From DATEDA01 sp963754305 (GTDB lineage: Bacteria > Pseudomonadota > Gammaproteobacteria > Burkholderiales > SG8-39), in the NCBI GenBank assembly GCA_963754305.1, contig CAVWFR010000011.1:1-64000 (forward strand): 64,000 nt of DNA. The letters run 5' to 3'. The notes beneath the pieces were generated by a model, which saw nothing but the letters and a program-made list of their open reading frames with translations, searched no databases and had not been told where the DNA came from. The position numbers and the translations under genes were made by a program. Of this stretch, positions 49,114 to 57,469 are shown in pieces. The first letter of the stretch is position 1. Every line of letters starts with the position of its first letter.

Positions 49114-49902
49114 CTACTTCCGCACTTCGCGCTGAAAGACTTCCAGGCAGCGCGCCTTGGCGTGCACGAACGCCTCGCTCGTGAGCGTCTCGGGGCGCCG
49201 CGGCCGCGGCGCGGCGAACGGCACGACCTCGGCGATCTTCGTCGGCCGGCGCGTGAGCATGATCACCTGGTCGGCGAGGTACACCGCTTCCTCCAGGTCG
49301 TGCGAGACGAGGATCATGGTCGTCTGCGTCACCTCGAAGATGGCCTGCAGCTTGTCGCGCATGAAGAGCGTCATCTCGTAGTCGAGCGCGGAGAACGGTT
49401 CGTCGAGGAACAGCACCTCGGGGTGCGGCGCCAGCGCGCGCATGATGGACACGAGCTGCTGCTGCCCGCCCGAGAGCTCGTACGGGTAGCGGTGCAGGTC
49501 GAACTTGATGTCGAACGAAGCGACCAGCTCCTCGGCGCGCGCGTCGCACTCGGCCCCCGATCTGCCGGCGAGCCGGAGCGGGTACTTGATGTTGTCGATC
49601 GCGCGCTTCCAGGGGAAGAGCGCCTCGCGGTAGTTCTGGAAGACGTAGCCGATGACGGTGTCGCGCAGCGTCTTGCCGCCGAACAGCGCCTCCCCTGCAT
49701 CCATCGGGATCAGGCCGGCGGCCATGTTGATGATCGTCGACTTGCCGCAGCCATTCGGGCCGAAGATCGTGGTGATCTGGCCCTTCGGGATGTCGAGGTC
49801 GAAGCCCGCGTAGAGCGGCTGCCCGCCGAAGCTCTTGGTGAGCCCCCGGATCGTGATCTCGATCCCGGGCTTCATCGCGGCCGCGGCGGCGGGCGCGTTC
49901 AC
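49114..49902 (-). CDS. NitT/TauT-type ABC transporter ATP-binding protein
   Basis: 262-aa ATPase: Walker A GPNGCGKST, Q-loop GYVFQNYREALFPWK, signature LSGGQQQ and Walker B VLFLDEPFSALD with switch SHDLEEAVYLAD. The pattern matches SsuB/TauB/NrtD ATPases. Start GTG 49902 overlaps the permease stop (GTGA); ATG 49875 is a possible internal alternative. It energises import of the ligand bound by the 50690-51664 receptor. Confidence 0.92.
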   Translation of the reverse strand: MNAPAAAAAMKPGIEITIRGLTKSFGGQPLYAGFDLDIPKGQITTIFGPNGCGKSTIINMAAGLIPMDAGEALFGGKTLRDTVIGYVFQNYREALFPWKRAIDNIKYPLRLAGRSGAECDARAEELVASFDIKFDLHRYPYELSGGQQQLVSIMRALAPHPEVLFLDEPFSALDYEMTLFMRDKLQAIFEVTQTTMILVSHDLEEAVYLADQVIMLTRRPTKIAEVVPFAAPRPRRPETLTSEAFVHAKARCLEVFQREVRK

Positions 49903-50660
49903 TTTCCGCCCCAGTGGACGAAGCGGCGCTCGATCACGATGAAGAGCACGTTCAGCCCGTAGCCGAGCACGCCGGTCGCGAAGATGGTCGCGTACATCTC
50001 GGGCATATTGAAGATCATCTGCGCGTTGATGACCCGCTGGCCCAGCCCGTCGGTCGAGCCGATGAACATCTCGGCGACGATCACGATGACCAGTGCGAAC
50101 GAGACGCCCGCGCGCATGCCGACGAGCGTCTGCGGGAGCGACTCGAGCAGCGTGACGTCGAACATCACGCGGGCCGACGATGCCCCCATCACCCGCGCCG
50201 CCGCTTGCCGCGTCTTGCGCGCGTTCATCACGCCATAGGCGGTGTTGAAGAGGATGAGCAGGCTGGCGCCGAACGCCGCCACGGCGATCTTGGTCTCCTC
50301 GCCGACCCCGAGGATCACGAGGAACAGCGGGAAGAGCGCCGAGGCCGGCGTCGAGCGGAAGAAGTCGATCACGAACTCGACCGAGGTGTACACCCGCTGC
50401 GACGACCCGAGGACGATGCCGAGCGGCACCGCGATCGCCACCGCGATCGCGAAGGCCAAGAGCGTCCGGCGGACCGTGATCATGGAGTCCTTGACGAGCG
50501 TCCCGCTCACGACGCCGTCCCAGATCGCCTGCAACGAGTCCCCGGGCGAGGGCAGCAACACCGGGTCCACCAGCTTGAGCCGGTAGACGAGCCACCACAG
50601 GGCCACGAAGCCGACGGCGCCGACCGCGGGGGTCAAGGCCCCGAGCTTCTCGCGGAGCAT
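49899..50660 (-). CDS. NitT/TauT-type ABC transporter permease
   Basis: 253-aa membrane protein of the SsuC/TauC type with about six helices: GAVGFVALWWLVYRLKLV, LLAFAIAVAIAVPLGIVLG, FPLFLVILGVGEETKIAVAAF, and the coupling loop region around AARVMGASSARVMFDVTLLESLPQ. ATG 50660 is chosen; codons upstream belong to the spacer and receptor gene. Twenty-nine nt follow the receptor stop. Confidence 0.92.
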   Translation of the reverse strand: MLREKLGALTPAVGAVGFVALWWLVYRLKLVDPVLLPSPGDSLQAIWDGVVSGTLVKDSMITVRRTLLAFAIAVAIAVPLGIVLGSSQRVYTSVEFVIDFFRSTPASALFPLFLVILGVGEETKIAVAAFGASLLILFNTAYGVMNARKTRQAAARVMGASSARVMFDVTLLESLPQTLVGMRAGVSFALVIVIVAEMFIGSTDGLGQRVINAQMIFNMPEMYATIFATGVLGYGLNVLFIVIERRFVHWGGK

Positions 50661-50689
50661 GCGCGGTTCCCGCCGGCGACGCTGCGACG

Positions 50690-51664
50690 TCAGTAGGTCT
50701 TGAGGAACGACTTGACGTCGATCTTGCTCTTGACGATCCCCGCTTCGGTCGCCTGGTCGACGAGCTTCTGGAAGTCGGCGATCTGGGCCGCCGAAAGGTC
50801 GCGCACCATGAAGTAGCGCGACAGCGGCACCGTCTGCGCGATCTCCGCGGCGGTGTTCATGTGCGCCGAAAGGAGATCCCGCGCCTTCGGATCCTCGTTC
50901 CCGTCCTTGAGCGCCTTCGCCCACGCTCGCGCGAACCGCTCGGCGACCTGCGGGCGCTCCTTGAGGAACCTGTCGCTCATGACGCCGCCGGAGAGCACCG
51001 CGCAGGCGTCCCCGCGTCCGAGCATGTAAGTGGCGATCACGCCCGCCTCGAGCTTCCGGCCGATGCCGCGATGGACCATCATGCTCACCACCGGCTCGAG
51101 CGAGTAGACAACCTCGAACTGCCCGGACTGCAGGCCCGGCAGGTGCTGGGCCATCGGCTGCTCCTGCATCGTGTAGTCGCGGCCTTCCTCGAGCCCGATC
51201 GCCTTGAGCACGCCCTTCGCCACGAACAGATTGCCCGGTCCCGGCGCGGCCATGATGCGTTGGCCCTTGACGTCCTTCAGGGTCTTGATCGTCGTGTTCT
51301 TGCTCGACACCACGAACGCCTCGAGCTGGTATTGGGTGTTCTGGCAGTTGATCGAGAAGTAGTTCGCCGTGCCGGGCCGCAAGACGTTGATGTTGGCGCC
51401 CTCGAGCGAGAGGAGGTTCGATGCGGTGTCGAGATCTCCCTTCACTAGCGCCTGCACGATTAGCGGATGCGTCGCGAGCGGCACGCCCTCGACCTCGAGG
51501 TTCTCGGCGGCGAAGTAGCCGCGCTCGCGGGCGATGAAGTACGGCATCGCCGACGAGGCGATGAACAGACCCATCTTGACCTTGTCCTGCGCGAAGGCAT
51601 TGGGCGCGAGCGCCGCCGAGGCGGCGAGCGCCAGCGGGACGATGAGACGCTTCAAGACGTGCAT
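50690..51664 (-). CDS. NitT/TauT-type ABC transporter substrate-binding protein
   Basis: 324-aa periplasmic receptor of the SsuA/THI5-like family: signal RLIVPLALAASAALAPNAFAQ, then VKMGLFIASSAMPYFIARERGYFAAENLEVE, GDLDTASNLLSLEGAN and KGQRIMAAPGPGNLFVAKGVLK. GAGAGAGGGAAC precedes ATG 51664. Relatives bind sulfonates, nitrate, pyrimidine precursors or aromatic acids; beside ureide-processing genes a cyclic ureide or related anion is a reasonable guess. Head of the operon; divergent from the molybdenum hydroxylase gene. Confidence 0.92.
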   Translation of the reverse strand: MHVLKRLIVPLALAASAALAPNAFAQDKVKMGLFIASSAMPYFIARERGYFAAENLEVEGVPLATHPLIVQALVKGDLDTASNLLSLEGANINVLRPGTANYFSINCQNTQYQLEAFVVSSKNTTIKTLKDVKGQRIMAAPGPGNLFVAKGVLKAIGLEEGRDYTMQEQPMAQHLPGLQSGQFEVVYSLEPVVSMMVHRGIGRKLEAGVIATYMLGRGDACAVLSGGVMSDRFLKERPQVAERFARAWAKALKDGNEDPKARDLLSAHMNTAAEIAQTVPLSRYFMVRDLSAAQIADFQKLVDQATEAGIVKSKIDVKSFLKTY

Positions 51665-51792
51665 GGTTGTTCCCTCTCTCTCCTCGGTGCGATGCGGTTC
51701 GTACAGTCGTGTCCTTCGCGCTTCCGCATTGGGAATTTCGTCAGCAAGCTTCGCGCCAACGCCGCGCGTGTTTATCGAAGCACATCGGATCA

Positions 51793-51798
51793 TATAAT
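51793..51798 (+). promoter_or_regulatory. -10 element (TATAAT) for the molybdenum hydroxylase gene
   Basis: TATAAT 44 nt before ATG 51837 in the 172-bp divergent gap with the ABC receptor gene. Only a weak -35 candidate (TTTATC) is present. Confidence 0.45.
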
Positions 51799-51836
51799 GG
51801 GCGCCCGCCGATCGAGCGTCTCGTGAGTTGATTCCG

Positions 51837-54233
51837 ATGCATCCGGAAGGTATCGGCGCCCCGGTGCGCCGCCGCGAAGACCTGCGCTTTCTCGTCGGCG
51901 ACGGCCGGTTCGTGTCCGACCTCGTGTTCGAGGGCGAGCTCGCCTGCGCCTTCGTACGCTCCCCGCACGCGCACGCCCGCATCGACCGCATCGATACGCG
52001 CGCGGCCGCTGCCGCGCCAGGTGTCGTCGCGATTTACACCGGCGCCGACATGGTCGCCGACGGCGTCGCGCCGATGGCACCGTTGTGGCGCATCCCCGGC
52101 GCCAACGGCACGACAATGAACGAGCCGCCGCGCTGGACCCTCGCGCGCGACCGCGTCCGCCATGTCGGGGAAGCGGTCGCGCTGGTGATCGCCGGGACGC
52201 GCAGCCAGGCACTCGACGCAGCGGAGCTCGTGGAGGTCGATTGGGCACCGCTCGCGGCGGTCGTCGACGTGCGCGACGCGGCGCAGCCCGACGCGCCCCA
52301 GCTCCACCCCGAGGCACCCGGCAACCTCGTCGTGCGGTTCCAGCGCGGCAACGCCGCTGCGACCGATGAGGCCTTCGCCAGGGCGAAGCACGTCGTCGCG
52401 CTCGAGCTCGTCAACCACCGCATCGCCTGCGCCGCGATCGAGCCGCGCGCGGTGGCGGCGGTCGCATCGCCGACGCGCGGGCTCGACGGCCACGAGGTCG
52501 TGATCTACTCGTCGACGCAGGTGCCGCACCATATCCGCAAGCTCGTCTCCGAGCAGCTCGCCATCCCCGAGAACTCGGTGCGGGTCATCGCGCCGGACGT
52601 CGGCGGCGGCTTCGGCACGAAGGGCAAGCACTACCCCGAGGAGACCGCACTCGCCTGGGCTGCGCGCAAGCTGCGGCGACCGCTGAAGTGGGTGTCGACC
52701 CGCAGCGAAGCGTTCGTCAGCGACTACCAGGCGCGCGACCACGCGACCCGCGCGGAGCTCGCCATCGACGCCGACGGCCGTTTTCTCGGCCTGCGGGTCG
52801 CGACGCTGGCCGCGGCCGGTGGCTACGTCTCGACCGTTGGCGCGGCCGTCCCGACCACCGTCTACACCGGCGTCCTGTCCGGGCCTTACCGGATCCCGGC
52901 GATCGCGGTGGACGTGAGCGTCCTCTTCACCAATACCGTTCCCACCGATGCCTACCGTGGCGCCGGGCGGCCCGAGGCGTGCTACGTGCTCGAAGGGCTC
53001 GTCGAGGAAGCGGCGGCGCGGCACGGCTTCGACCGCATCGAGCTGCGGCGCAAGAACTTCATCCCGACGGCGGCGATGCCGTACACGACCGCCGTCGGGC
53101 CGACCTACGACACCGGCAATTTCCCGAAGCTCTTCGAGCGCGTGCTCGAGCTCGCGGACTACGCGGGCTTTGTCGGGCGCCGGGAAGCGGCCGCGAAGCG
53201 GGGACTGCTCCGCGGCTTCGGCGTGTGCTATTTCGTCGAAAGCTCCGGGGTCGCGCCGTCGAAGTACGCCGGCATGTTCGGCGCGCGGGCCGGCTTCTTC
53301 GATTCCGCCGACATCCGCGTGGCCGCCGATGGGAGTCTCCTGGTCATGTGCGGCACCCACAGCCACGGCCAGGCGCACGCCACCACGTTCCCGCAAGTGC
53401 TCGCATCGCGGCTCGGCGTGCCACTCGCCATGATCGAACTGGTCGAGGGCGACACCGGCCGAGTGCCCTACGGCACCGGCACGTTCGGCTCGCGCTCGAT
53501 GGTGATCGCCGGCTCGGCGATCGTCATGGCCGCGGACAAGATCATCGCCAAGGCGCGGCGCGCCGCCGGCCACCTGCTCGAGGCGGCCGAAAGCGACATC
53601 GAACACCGCATCGTCGACGGCCGGGGCGAGTTTCGCGTGGCGGGCACCGATCGCCGCCTCACCTGGGCGGAGGTCGCGCGCGCGGTGACGTATGCGCACA
53701 ACCTGCCGCCCGGCATGGAGCCCGTGCTGCACGAGAACGCGTTCTTCGACCCGGTGAACCTCACCTGGTCGAACGGCGCCCAGGCGTGCGAGGTCGAGAT
53801 CGATCCGGAGACCGGCGTCACGCGGCTCGTCGCCTACGTTTGCATCGACGATATCGGGACGGTCATCAATCCGATGGTGGTCGAGGGCCAGGTGCACGGC
53901 GCCGCCGCGCAGGGCATCGGCCAGGCGATGTTCGAGGGCACGCATTACGACCGCGTCACGGGTCAGCTCTTCACCGCGTCGTTCATGGACTACGTCATGC
54001 CGCGCGCGGACAACACGCCCGGGTTCGTGTCGGAGACCGACGAGACGCAGCCGTGCACCCACAACCCGCTCGGCGCGAAGGGCTGCGGCGAGTCGGGCAC
54101 CATCGGCGCGCCGGCGGCGATCACGAGCGCCATGCACGATGCGCTCCGCCCGCTCGGCGCCGCCGAGATCGCCATGCCGTTCACGCAAGGCAAGGTCTGG
54201 AAGGCCATTCGCGGCGCGCGGCGTTCCGGGTAG
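51837..54233 (+). CDS. Xanthine dehydrogenase-family molybdopterin-binding large subunit
   Basis: 798-aa molybdenum hydroxylase large subunit. The N-terminal hammerhead domain (GAPVRRREDLRFLVGDGRF) precedes the Moco domains with DVGGGFGTKGKHYPEE, AYRGAGR (372-378, the form II rather than CO-dehydrogenase form I loop), GTHSHGQAH, GRVPYGTGTFGSRSM and the C-terminal GCGESGTIGAP holding the active-site Glu. Such enzymes hydroxylate purines, pyrimidines, pyridines or aldehydes. The FeS and FAD subunits are not adjacent, which is unusual. ATG 51837 is preferred over TTG 51828. Convergent with the barbiturase-type gene (14-bp gap). Confidence 0.92.
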   Translation: MHPEGIGAPVRRREDLRFLVGDGRFVSDLVFEGELACAFVRSPHAHARIDRIDTRAAAAAPGVVAIYTGADMVADGVAPMAPLWRIPGANGTTMNEPPRWTLARDRVRHVGEAVALVIAGTRSQALDAAELVEVDWAPLAAVVDVRDAAQPDAPQLHPEAPGNLVVRFQRGNAAATDEAFARAKHVVALELVNHRIACAAIEPRAVAAVASPTRGLDGHEVVIYSSTQVPHHIRKLVSEQLAIPENSVRVIAPDVGGGFGTKGKHYPEETALAWAARKLRRPLKWVSTRSEAFVSDYQARDHATRAELAIDADGRFLGLRVATLAAAGGYVSTVGAAVPTTVYTGVLSGPYRIPAIAVDVSVLFTNTVPTDAYRGAGRPEACYVLEGLVEEAAARHGFDRIELRRKNFIPTAAMPYTTAVGPTYDTGNFPKLFERVLELADYAGFVGRREAAAKRGLLRGFGVCYFVESSGVAPSKYAGMFGARAGFFDSADIRVAADGSLLVMCGTHSHGQAHATTFPQVLASRLGVPLAMIELVEGDTGRVPYGTGTFGSRSMVIAGSAIVMAADKIIAKARRAAGHLLEAAESDIEHRIVDGRGEFRVAGTDRRLTWAEVARAVTYAHNLPPGMEPVLHENAFFDPVNLTWSNGAQACEVEIDPETGVTRLVAYVCIDDIGTVINPMVVEGQVHGAAAQGIGQAMFEGTHYDRVTGQLFTASFMDYVMPRADNTPGFVSETDETQPCTHNPLGAKGCGESGTIGAPAAITSAMHDALRPLGAAEIAMPFTQGKVWKAIRGARRSG

Positions 54234-54247
54234 ACACGGGGCCCGCC

Positions 54248-55342
54248 CTACTCGCCGGCATCGATGATAGCGATCACCGGCCCGCCGCCGTGCGGCCCCT
54301 GGTGCATCGCATCGACCGAGACGAACACCGCCGGATCGCCGATCGCCGCCGCGGCGACGCCGCCCACCGCGCCCTTCGCATGCCGGTGGTGGTGCACGTC
54401 CGAGTCGTCGAGCATGATCTGACGCCGGCCGCGCAAGAGGCCGCGGTGATCGGCTTCGCACTTCAGGAAGCAGTTCACCAGCCGGCCCTTCAGGTCCTCC
54501 GCCCGCGCGCGCGCGGGCAGATCGAGGCCGGCGTTGCGGATCGCGTCGTAGATGCCGTCGATGTCGAGCGCGTCCTTCATCACCGAATGGCCGATGCGAT
54601 AGCGCCCGCCGGCGCCGGCCTTGTTGCCGAGGAGCACGATCTGCCCGGCGTCGAGCTCGACGCCCGAGGAGCAGGAGGCCACCGACGAGTAGATGTCGAG
54701 GTCCTTGCAGATCTGCCCTGCCTTCGGCATCGCGATCTCGCCCAGGGCGACGCCGATGCCCAGGCCGGTGGTGCCGTTGGAAACGCCCATCGAGTCGTGC
54801 ACTTCGCAGGCCACGGTCTCGCCCCGGTCGTGGGCGTCGCGGATCGAGTCGATCGTGAGTAGCGGCGTCTTCGTCTGCACGTAGTGCACGTCGCGCGGAT
54901 CCGAGACGCCCGCGTCCTTCATCGCGAGCCGCACGCCCGCCGCGATCTTCTCGACCATCGCCGGACGGCCGATGTCCTCCGGCAGGATCCGCGGGCTCAT
55001 CGCGGTGCCGATCACGAGCCGCGATTGCGACGCTGGGCCGCTCTTCCCGTTCTGCGCGAACACCGTGGCGTGCGGCGTGATCACGCCGTCGCACCCGCCC
55101 GACCACACCATCGGGATCGCCTTGACCGCGGCGGGCTCGCGCTTGCCGTGCCTCATCAGCACCGCGCGGAACGCCTGATCGGCAAGGATGCGGGTGAAGT
55201 CGTTGACCCCGCCGTTGCCCTCGGTCTTGCCGATCACCGCCACCACCTCGTCGGCGGCGAACTGCCCGGCGACGATGCGCTCCTCCATGCCGGAGGCGTC
55301 CATGACGGTCTTGAGGATGACCTTCGCTACTTCGATTGCCAT
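54248..55342 (-). CDS. Ring-opening amidohydrolase (barbiturase/cyanuric acid hydrolase family)
   Basis: 364-aa protein of the small AtzD/TrzD/barbiturase family, which opens cyclic ureide rings. It has the three-fold repeat landmarks: IGKTEGNGGVNDFTR with Lys39, WSGGCDGVITPHATVF with Ser81, and SSVASCSSGVELDAGQIVLLGNK; the C-terminal VFVSVDAMHQGPHGGGPVIAIID is typical. Length matches the family. Barbiturase gives ureidomalonate from barbiturate; cyanuric acid hydrolase gives carboxybiuret. The neighbouring molybdenum hydroxylase (uracil to barbiturate type chemistry) favours barbiturase, but sequence alone does not separate the two. Thirteen nt after the hydantoinase B gene. Confidence 0.92.
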   Translation of the reverse strand: MAIEVAKVILKTVMDASGMEERIVAGQFAADEVVAVIGKTEGNGGVNDFTRILADQAFRAVLMRHGKREPAAVKAIPMVWSGGCDGVITPHATVFAQNGKSGPASQSRLVIGTAMSPRILPEDIGRPAMVEKIAAGVRLAMKDAGVSDPRDVHYVQTKTPLLTIDSIRDAHDRGETVACEVHDSMGVSNGTTGLGIGVALGEIAMPKAGQICKDLDIYSSVASCSSGVELDAGQIVLLGNKAGAGGRYRIGHSVMKDALDIDGIYDAIRNAGLDLPARARAEDLKGRLVNCFLKCEADHRGLLRGRRQIMLDDSDVHHHRHAKGAVGGVAAAAIGDPAVFVSVDAMHQGPHGGGPVIAIIDAGE

Positions 55343-55355
55343 ACGCGAGCGCTCC

Positions 55356-57221
55356 CTAGAGTCGCGGGCCGAACTCGCCGCGCAGCATCTTTTCGAATCC
55401 CGGCCCGCGGTCGATCAGCGGGAGGGGGTGCTTGCGCCCCGTGCGCAGCTCGGCGCGCAACGTGGCGGTGGCAGCCGCGTCGAGCGCATAGGCGGTTTCG
55501 ACCTCGCTCTCGCGTGCGACGAGCACGACGCCGTAGTCGCGCCGGGCCGCTTCCGGGGACACCTTGCGCTGCACGACGTCCCGCAGCACGAACTCCGGCG
55601 CGCGCTCGAGCGGGTCGCCCCAGCCGCCGCCGCCGGTGGTGACGACGCGCACCACCTGTCCGGCCTTCACCGGCTCGCCGTCGACGAGCCCGCCGAGCGC
55701 CTTCGCCTTCCCATCGGCATCGACCGTCACGCAGAACGGCTCGCCCGCCTTCCCGCCGGCCACGCCGTAGCAGCCGAGCCGCACGCGGTCCGCGGTAACG
55801 ATCGTGTGGCAATCGACGAGGACGCGGTAGTGCTTGTCGTACCCGAGACCGCCGCGTTGCTTGCCCGCGCCGCCCGAGTCGGTCGCGAGGCCGAGCTTCT
55901 CCACGACGACCGGGAAGCGGTTCTCGGTGAACTCCGCCGGCTGGTTGCGCGAGTCGGGCACGATGTGGATCGCGTCGTTGCCGTCGGCGTACCAGCGACC
56001 GCCGGAGCCACCGCCGAGCACCTCTCTCGACAGGAATGACCGTCCGCTCGCGTCGTCCCCGTAGAAGCCGGTATAGCGAATCGTCTCCTGGTCGGCGGGC
56101 ATGCGGCCGCCGTTCGCCTGCGCGACGACGCCGGCAAGCAGCCCCAGCGAGCGCAACAGCACGAAAGAGCGCGCATTCGTCGCCGCCGGCCACTCGGGCG
56201 TGATCAGCGTGCCCTTCGGCGGGAAGATCACGTCGAACACCTCGCACACGCCCTCGTTGACGTGGATCTCCGCGGCGCGCTCCGGCGTATCGGCGAGGTT
56301 GCGAAGGATGGGCGCGATCCATTTGATGAGGAACGCGCCGTCGGCGTAGTCGGCCGGCCAGTTGATCGGTCCCGAGGATTGCGGCGCGGTGCCGTTGAAG
56401 TCGAGGGTGATGCGCTCGCCGCGCTTCACCATCCGCAGCGCCAGCTTGTGCAGCTTCGGGTCGGTGACACCGTCGTGCTCGACGAAATCCTCCCAGGCGT
56501 ACTCGCCGTCGGGAATCTTCGGCAGCAGCTCGTGCGCGTAGATGTCGCGGCACTTGTCGAGGATCGACTGGAACGCGCTCTCGACCGTCGCCTTCCCGAA
56601 GCGTTCGAAGAGCTCCTCCATCCGGCGCGCGCCCATCCGGATCGCCTCGATCTCGCTATCGAGATCGGCCTCGAGCATCTCCGGCACGCGGGTGTTGCGC
56701 CGGATGATCCGGAATGCTTCGTCGTTCCGCTCGCCCGCGCGGTAGATCCGGATCGGCGGGATCGCGAGCCCTTCCTCGAACACCGTCACCGCGGTGCCCG
56801 GCATCGATCCGGGGACGCGGCCGCCGATGTCGTCGTGATGGCCGAACGCCTGGATATACGCGACCACCTCGCCCTGGTGAAAAACCGGCACCGTCGAGCA
56901 GACGTCCGGCAGGTGCCCGATCGAGCCTTCGGTGAGGTAAGTGTCGTTCATCAGGAAGACGTCGCCGGGCTGCATGTGCTCCGGCGGGTAGTCGCGCACG
57001 ACCGCATTCGGCATCGCCGAGTAAGAGCGCCCGGTGAGCTTGCGGCAATGCCGGTCGAAGAGGCCGACGCGGTAGTCGTGCGCCTCGCGGATCATCGGCG
57101 AGCGCGCGGTCCGCTCGATCGCATACTCGATCTCGGCCTCGATCGAGTTGAGCGTGCCCTCGACGATCTGGAGGACGATCGGGTCGACTTCGGCGGGTTG
57201 GGGCTTCGGGATGGCTGACAT
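55356..57221 (-). CDS. hyuB: Hydantoinase B/5-oxoprolinase beta-type subunit
   Basis: 621-aa HyuB-family protein: DPIVLQIVEGTLNSIEAEIEYAIERTARSPMIREAHD, QPGDVFLMNDTY, AYIQAFGHHDDIGGRVPGSMPG, and GSGGRWYADGNDAIHIVPDSRNQPAEFTE; the C-terminal TTGGGGWGDPLER is the usual family tail. With HyuA it carries out ATP-dependent opening of cyclic amides (hydantoins, oxoproline) or, in relatives, carboxylation of ketones. ATG 57221 at MSAIPKPQ; codons to 57257 are unsupported. A 217-bp gap with a foreign gene fragment separates it from hyuA, unlike the usual close spacing. Confidence 0.92.
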   Translation of the reverse strand: MSAIPKPQPAEVDPIVLQIVEGTLNSIEAEIEYAIERTARSPMIREAHDYRVGLFDRHCRKLTGRSYSAMPNAVVRDYPPEHMQPGDVFLMNDTYLTEGSIGHLPDVCSTVPVFHQGEVVAYIQAFGHHDDIGGRVPGSMPGTAVTVFEEGLAIPPIRIYRAGERNDEAFRIIRRNTRVPEMLEADLDSEIEAIRMGARRMEELFERFGKATVESAFQSILDKCRDIYAHELLPKIPDGEYAWEDFVEHDGVTDPKLHKLALRMVKRGERITLDFNGTAPQSSGPINWPADYADGAFLIKWIAPILRNLADTPERAAEIHVNEGVCEVFDVIFPPKGTLITPEWPAATNARSFVLLRSLGLLAGVVAQANGGRMPADQETIRYTGFYGDDASGRSFLSREVLGGGSGGRWYADGNDAIHIVPDSRNQPAEFTENRFPVVVEKLGLATDSGGAGKQRGGLGYDKHYRVLVDCHTIVTADRVRLGCYGVAGGKAGEPFCVTVDADGKAKALGGLVDGEPVKAGQVVRVVTTGGGGWGDPLERAPEFVLRDVVQRKVSPEAARRDYGVVLVARESEVETAYALDAAATATLRAELRTGRKHPLPLIDRGPGFEKMLRGEFGPRL

Positions 57222-57259
57222 GGCGAGAGGGTCAGGGTAGGCTATGGGCACAAGCACTC

Positions 57260-57469
57260 TTTTTGGCTTGCCCCGAACTCTGCATCGAGGTCTCCTCGCC
57301 CGCCAACACCCTCGCCGAGCTGCACGGAAAGATCAGCGCGTATCTGCAGGCCGGCGCGAAAGAGGCGTGGATCGTGCATCCGCGCTCCAAGCGCGTCGAG
57401 TTCCACGACGCCTCCGGGGACGGTTGGGCCTCCGCGTTTCAAGTCGACCTCTCGACGCTGCTCGACTGA
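57260..57469 (+). pseudogene. Truncated Uma2-type (PD-(D/E)XK-like) nuclease fragment
   Basis: Reads CPELCIEVSSPANTLAELHG, KISAYLQAGAKEAWIVHPRSKRVEFH and a short tail. This is the C-terminal half of a Uma2/DUF820 family protein, including the conserved (E/D)xxSPSNT-like motif and YxxxGxxEYWIV region. The N-terminal half is missing and no start or ribosome site is evident. It lies antisense between hyuA and hyuB and overlaps the hyuA 3' end by about 30 nt. Confidence 0.7.

Noticed and set aside
51741..55106. Very long minus-strand open frame opposite the molybdenum hydroxylase gene
   Set aside because: Shadow of a gene with intact catalytic motifs on the plus strand; no domain or start signal of its own.
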